Source: Marispirochaeta aestuarii
GTDB taxonomy: Bacteria > Spirochaetota > Spirochaetia > JC444 > Marispirochaetaceae
Direction: 5' to 3'
Length of the DNA stretch: 64,000 bases
Assembly (NCBI RefSeq): GCF_002087085.1
Contig: NZ_MWQY01000008.1
Span: 124,001 to 188,000 of the forward strand
Positions 63,423-64,000 of the stretch are shown here, piece by piece (the first letter of the stretch is position 1; each line of letters opens with the position of its first letter). A program made the translations under genes and the position numbers. The notes below the pieces were generated by a model. It had not been told where the DNA came from and searched no databases. It saw only the letters and a list, made by a program, of their open reading frames with translations.

Positions 63423-64000
63423 AGGTTTTCCCTTCATAATTTCTTAGAGTCAGTTTTCCGTTAACCGTTCCCTGAATGTAGTCAGGACTAATAGGAATCT
63501 TTCCGCCTCCCCCAGGAGCATCTATGACGTAGTGGGGGACCGCGTATCCCGAGGTAAAACCCCTGAGGCTGCGGATGAGCTCTATCCCCTCTCTCACGGT
63601 GGTCCTGAAATGGGCCGAACCTGCAATGGGATCGCACTGGTAGAGATAGTAGGGCCTGACCCTGATTATCATCAGCTTATGGAAGAGATTCATCAGGGTC
63701 TCTGAATTATTATTGACCCCCTTGAGAAGAACGGTCTGACTGCCCAGGGGAATTCCAGCGTCCGCCAGACGACTGCAGGCTTCGCTCGACTCCGGAGTGA
63801 TCTCATCAGGATGTGTTGCGTGAATACTCATCCACAGCGGATGGTACTTTTTCAGCATCCTGACAAGGGATTCCGTAATCCGCTGGGGCAGGACCATTGG
63901 GACCTTCGTTCCCAGCCGTATAATTTCCACATGCGGAACTGCCCTCAGACTACTCAGAAGATACTCGAGGCTCTTCTCGGGCAAGGTCAATGGATCTCCG
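63397..64000 (-). CDS. Lysine 2,3-aminomutase-like radical SAM protein (KamA family), partial
   Basis: The C-terminal about 200 residues of a KamA-family protein; the N-terminus with its radical SAM CxxxCxxC lies beyond the window. It has GDPLTLPEKSLEYLLSSLR (cut by the edge), HVEIIRLGTKVPMVLPQRIT, GIPLGSQTVLLKGVNN, RVRPYYLYQCDPIAGSAHFR and YVIDAPGGGGKIP, the family's C-terminal pattern with the SAM/PLP-site residues. Such enzymes move an amino group to give a beta-amino acid. It is the first gene seen of the cluster with two ATP-grasp ligases and a GNAT. Confidence 0.92.
   Translation of the reverse strand, partial: GDPLTLPEKSLEYLLSSLRAVPHVEIIRLGTKVPMVLPQRITESLVRMLKKYHPLWMSIHATHPDEITPESSEACSRLADAGIPLGSQTVLLKGVNNNSETLMNLFHKLMIIRVRPYYLYQCDPIAGSAHFRTTVREGIELIRSLRGFTSGYAVPHYVIDAPGGGGKIPISPDYIQGTVNGKLTLRNYEGKTYEYPDDSL

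Overview
The window looks like a chromosome segment from a free-living, fermentative spirochaete (Spirochaetaceae-like), probably marine or anaerobic. This is inferred from gene content and from secretion signals ending in motifs such as FAGGAAES and LLAEGQKD; there is no rRNA or other phylogenetic marker in the window. Most of it is fairly GC-rich and densely packed, with many 4-nt ATGA/GTGA overlaps. The organic-acid TRAP block (about 6.0-10.6 kb) and the restriction-modification locus (about 21.4-31.7 kb) are visibly more AT-rich.

Layout. 1-5.2 kb: a TRAP transporter tail with an SDR dehydrogenase, a TIM-barrel isomerase and an NAD-dependent epimerase, which look like a sugar or sugar-acid utilisation set, with a MarC-family gene on the other strand and a downstream mgtC. 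6.0-11.3 kb: a second complete TRAP transporter, a two-subunit L(+)-tartrate dehydratase-like Fe-S enzyme and a GntR regulator. A strong promoter with a perfect 26-bp palindrome at its start site precedes the operon. 11.4-14.5 kb: a transketolase-family enzyme with its own GntR regulator. 14.5-16.6 kb: a TIR-like protein, a membrane-anchored LuxR-type regulator and an unknown protein; both transcription units are preceded by the same 34-bp element. 16.6-21.3 kb: a degenerate MoeA-like protein, a PAP2 phosphatase, a J-domain protein, a DUF6544-like protein and a DUF2161 nuclease-fold protein.

21.4-31.7 kb: a type I restriction-modification locus (hsdM, rhuM, kilA-N, hsdS, a DUF1016 nuclease, a GxxExxY protein, hsdR). 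The accessory genes are separated by about 300-bp blocks. Each block contains a copy of the hsdS 3-prime end plus long inverted repeats. hsdS has three perfect 12-bp repeats in its linker and one arm of the same inverted repeat inside its coding sequence. This modular structure is the most unusual feature of the window.

32-43.2 kb: molybdenum/tungsten cofactor genes (moaA, moaC, a MOSC protein, moaB/mog, moeA and a moeA-binding-protein fusion), a DUF362 protein, a membrane polyferredoxin, and a tungstate-type ABC transporter (tupABC) on the other strand. Both moaA and tupA have structured leaders that share features and look like Moco/Tuco riboswitches, so cofactor synthesis and metal uptake would be controlled together. 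moaA has no ATG, GTG or TTG start.

43.2-53.7 kb: alanine racemase, arginine deiminase, a FabG-like SDR, an ABC exporter, and an operon for a 2-oxoacid:ferredoxin oxidoreductase (with beta and gamma fused), butyrate kinase and phosphate butyryltransferase. Together these could turn branched-chain 2-oxoacids into branched fatty acids with ATP formation, as known physiologically for some marine spirochaetes. 53.7-58.1 kb: a chemotaxis receptor coupled to a rhodanese lipoprotein, and envelope proteins of unknown role. 58.3-64 kb: a glucosamine-6-phosphate-deaminase-like/PIG-L fusion, then a cluster of a lysine-2,3-aminomutase-like radical SAM enzyme (cut by the window edge), two ATP-grasp ligases and a GNAT acetyltransferase, which looks like a small biosynthetic pathway for an amino-acid conjugate.
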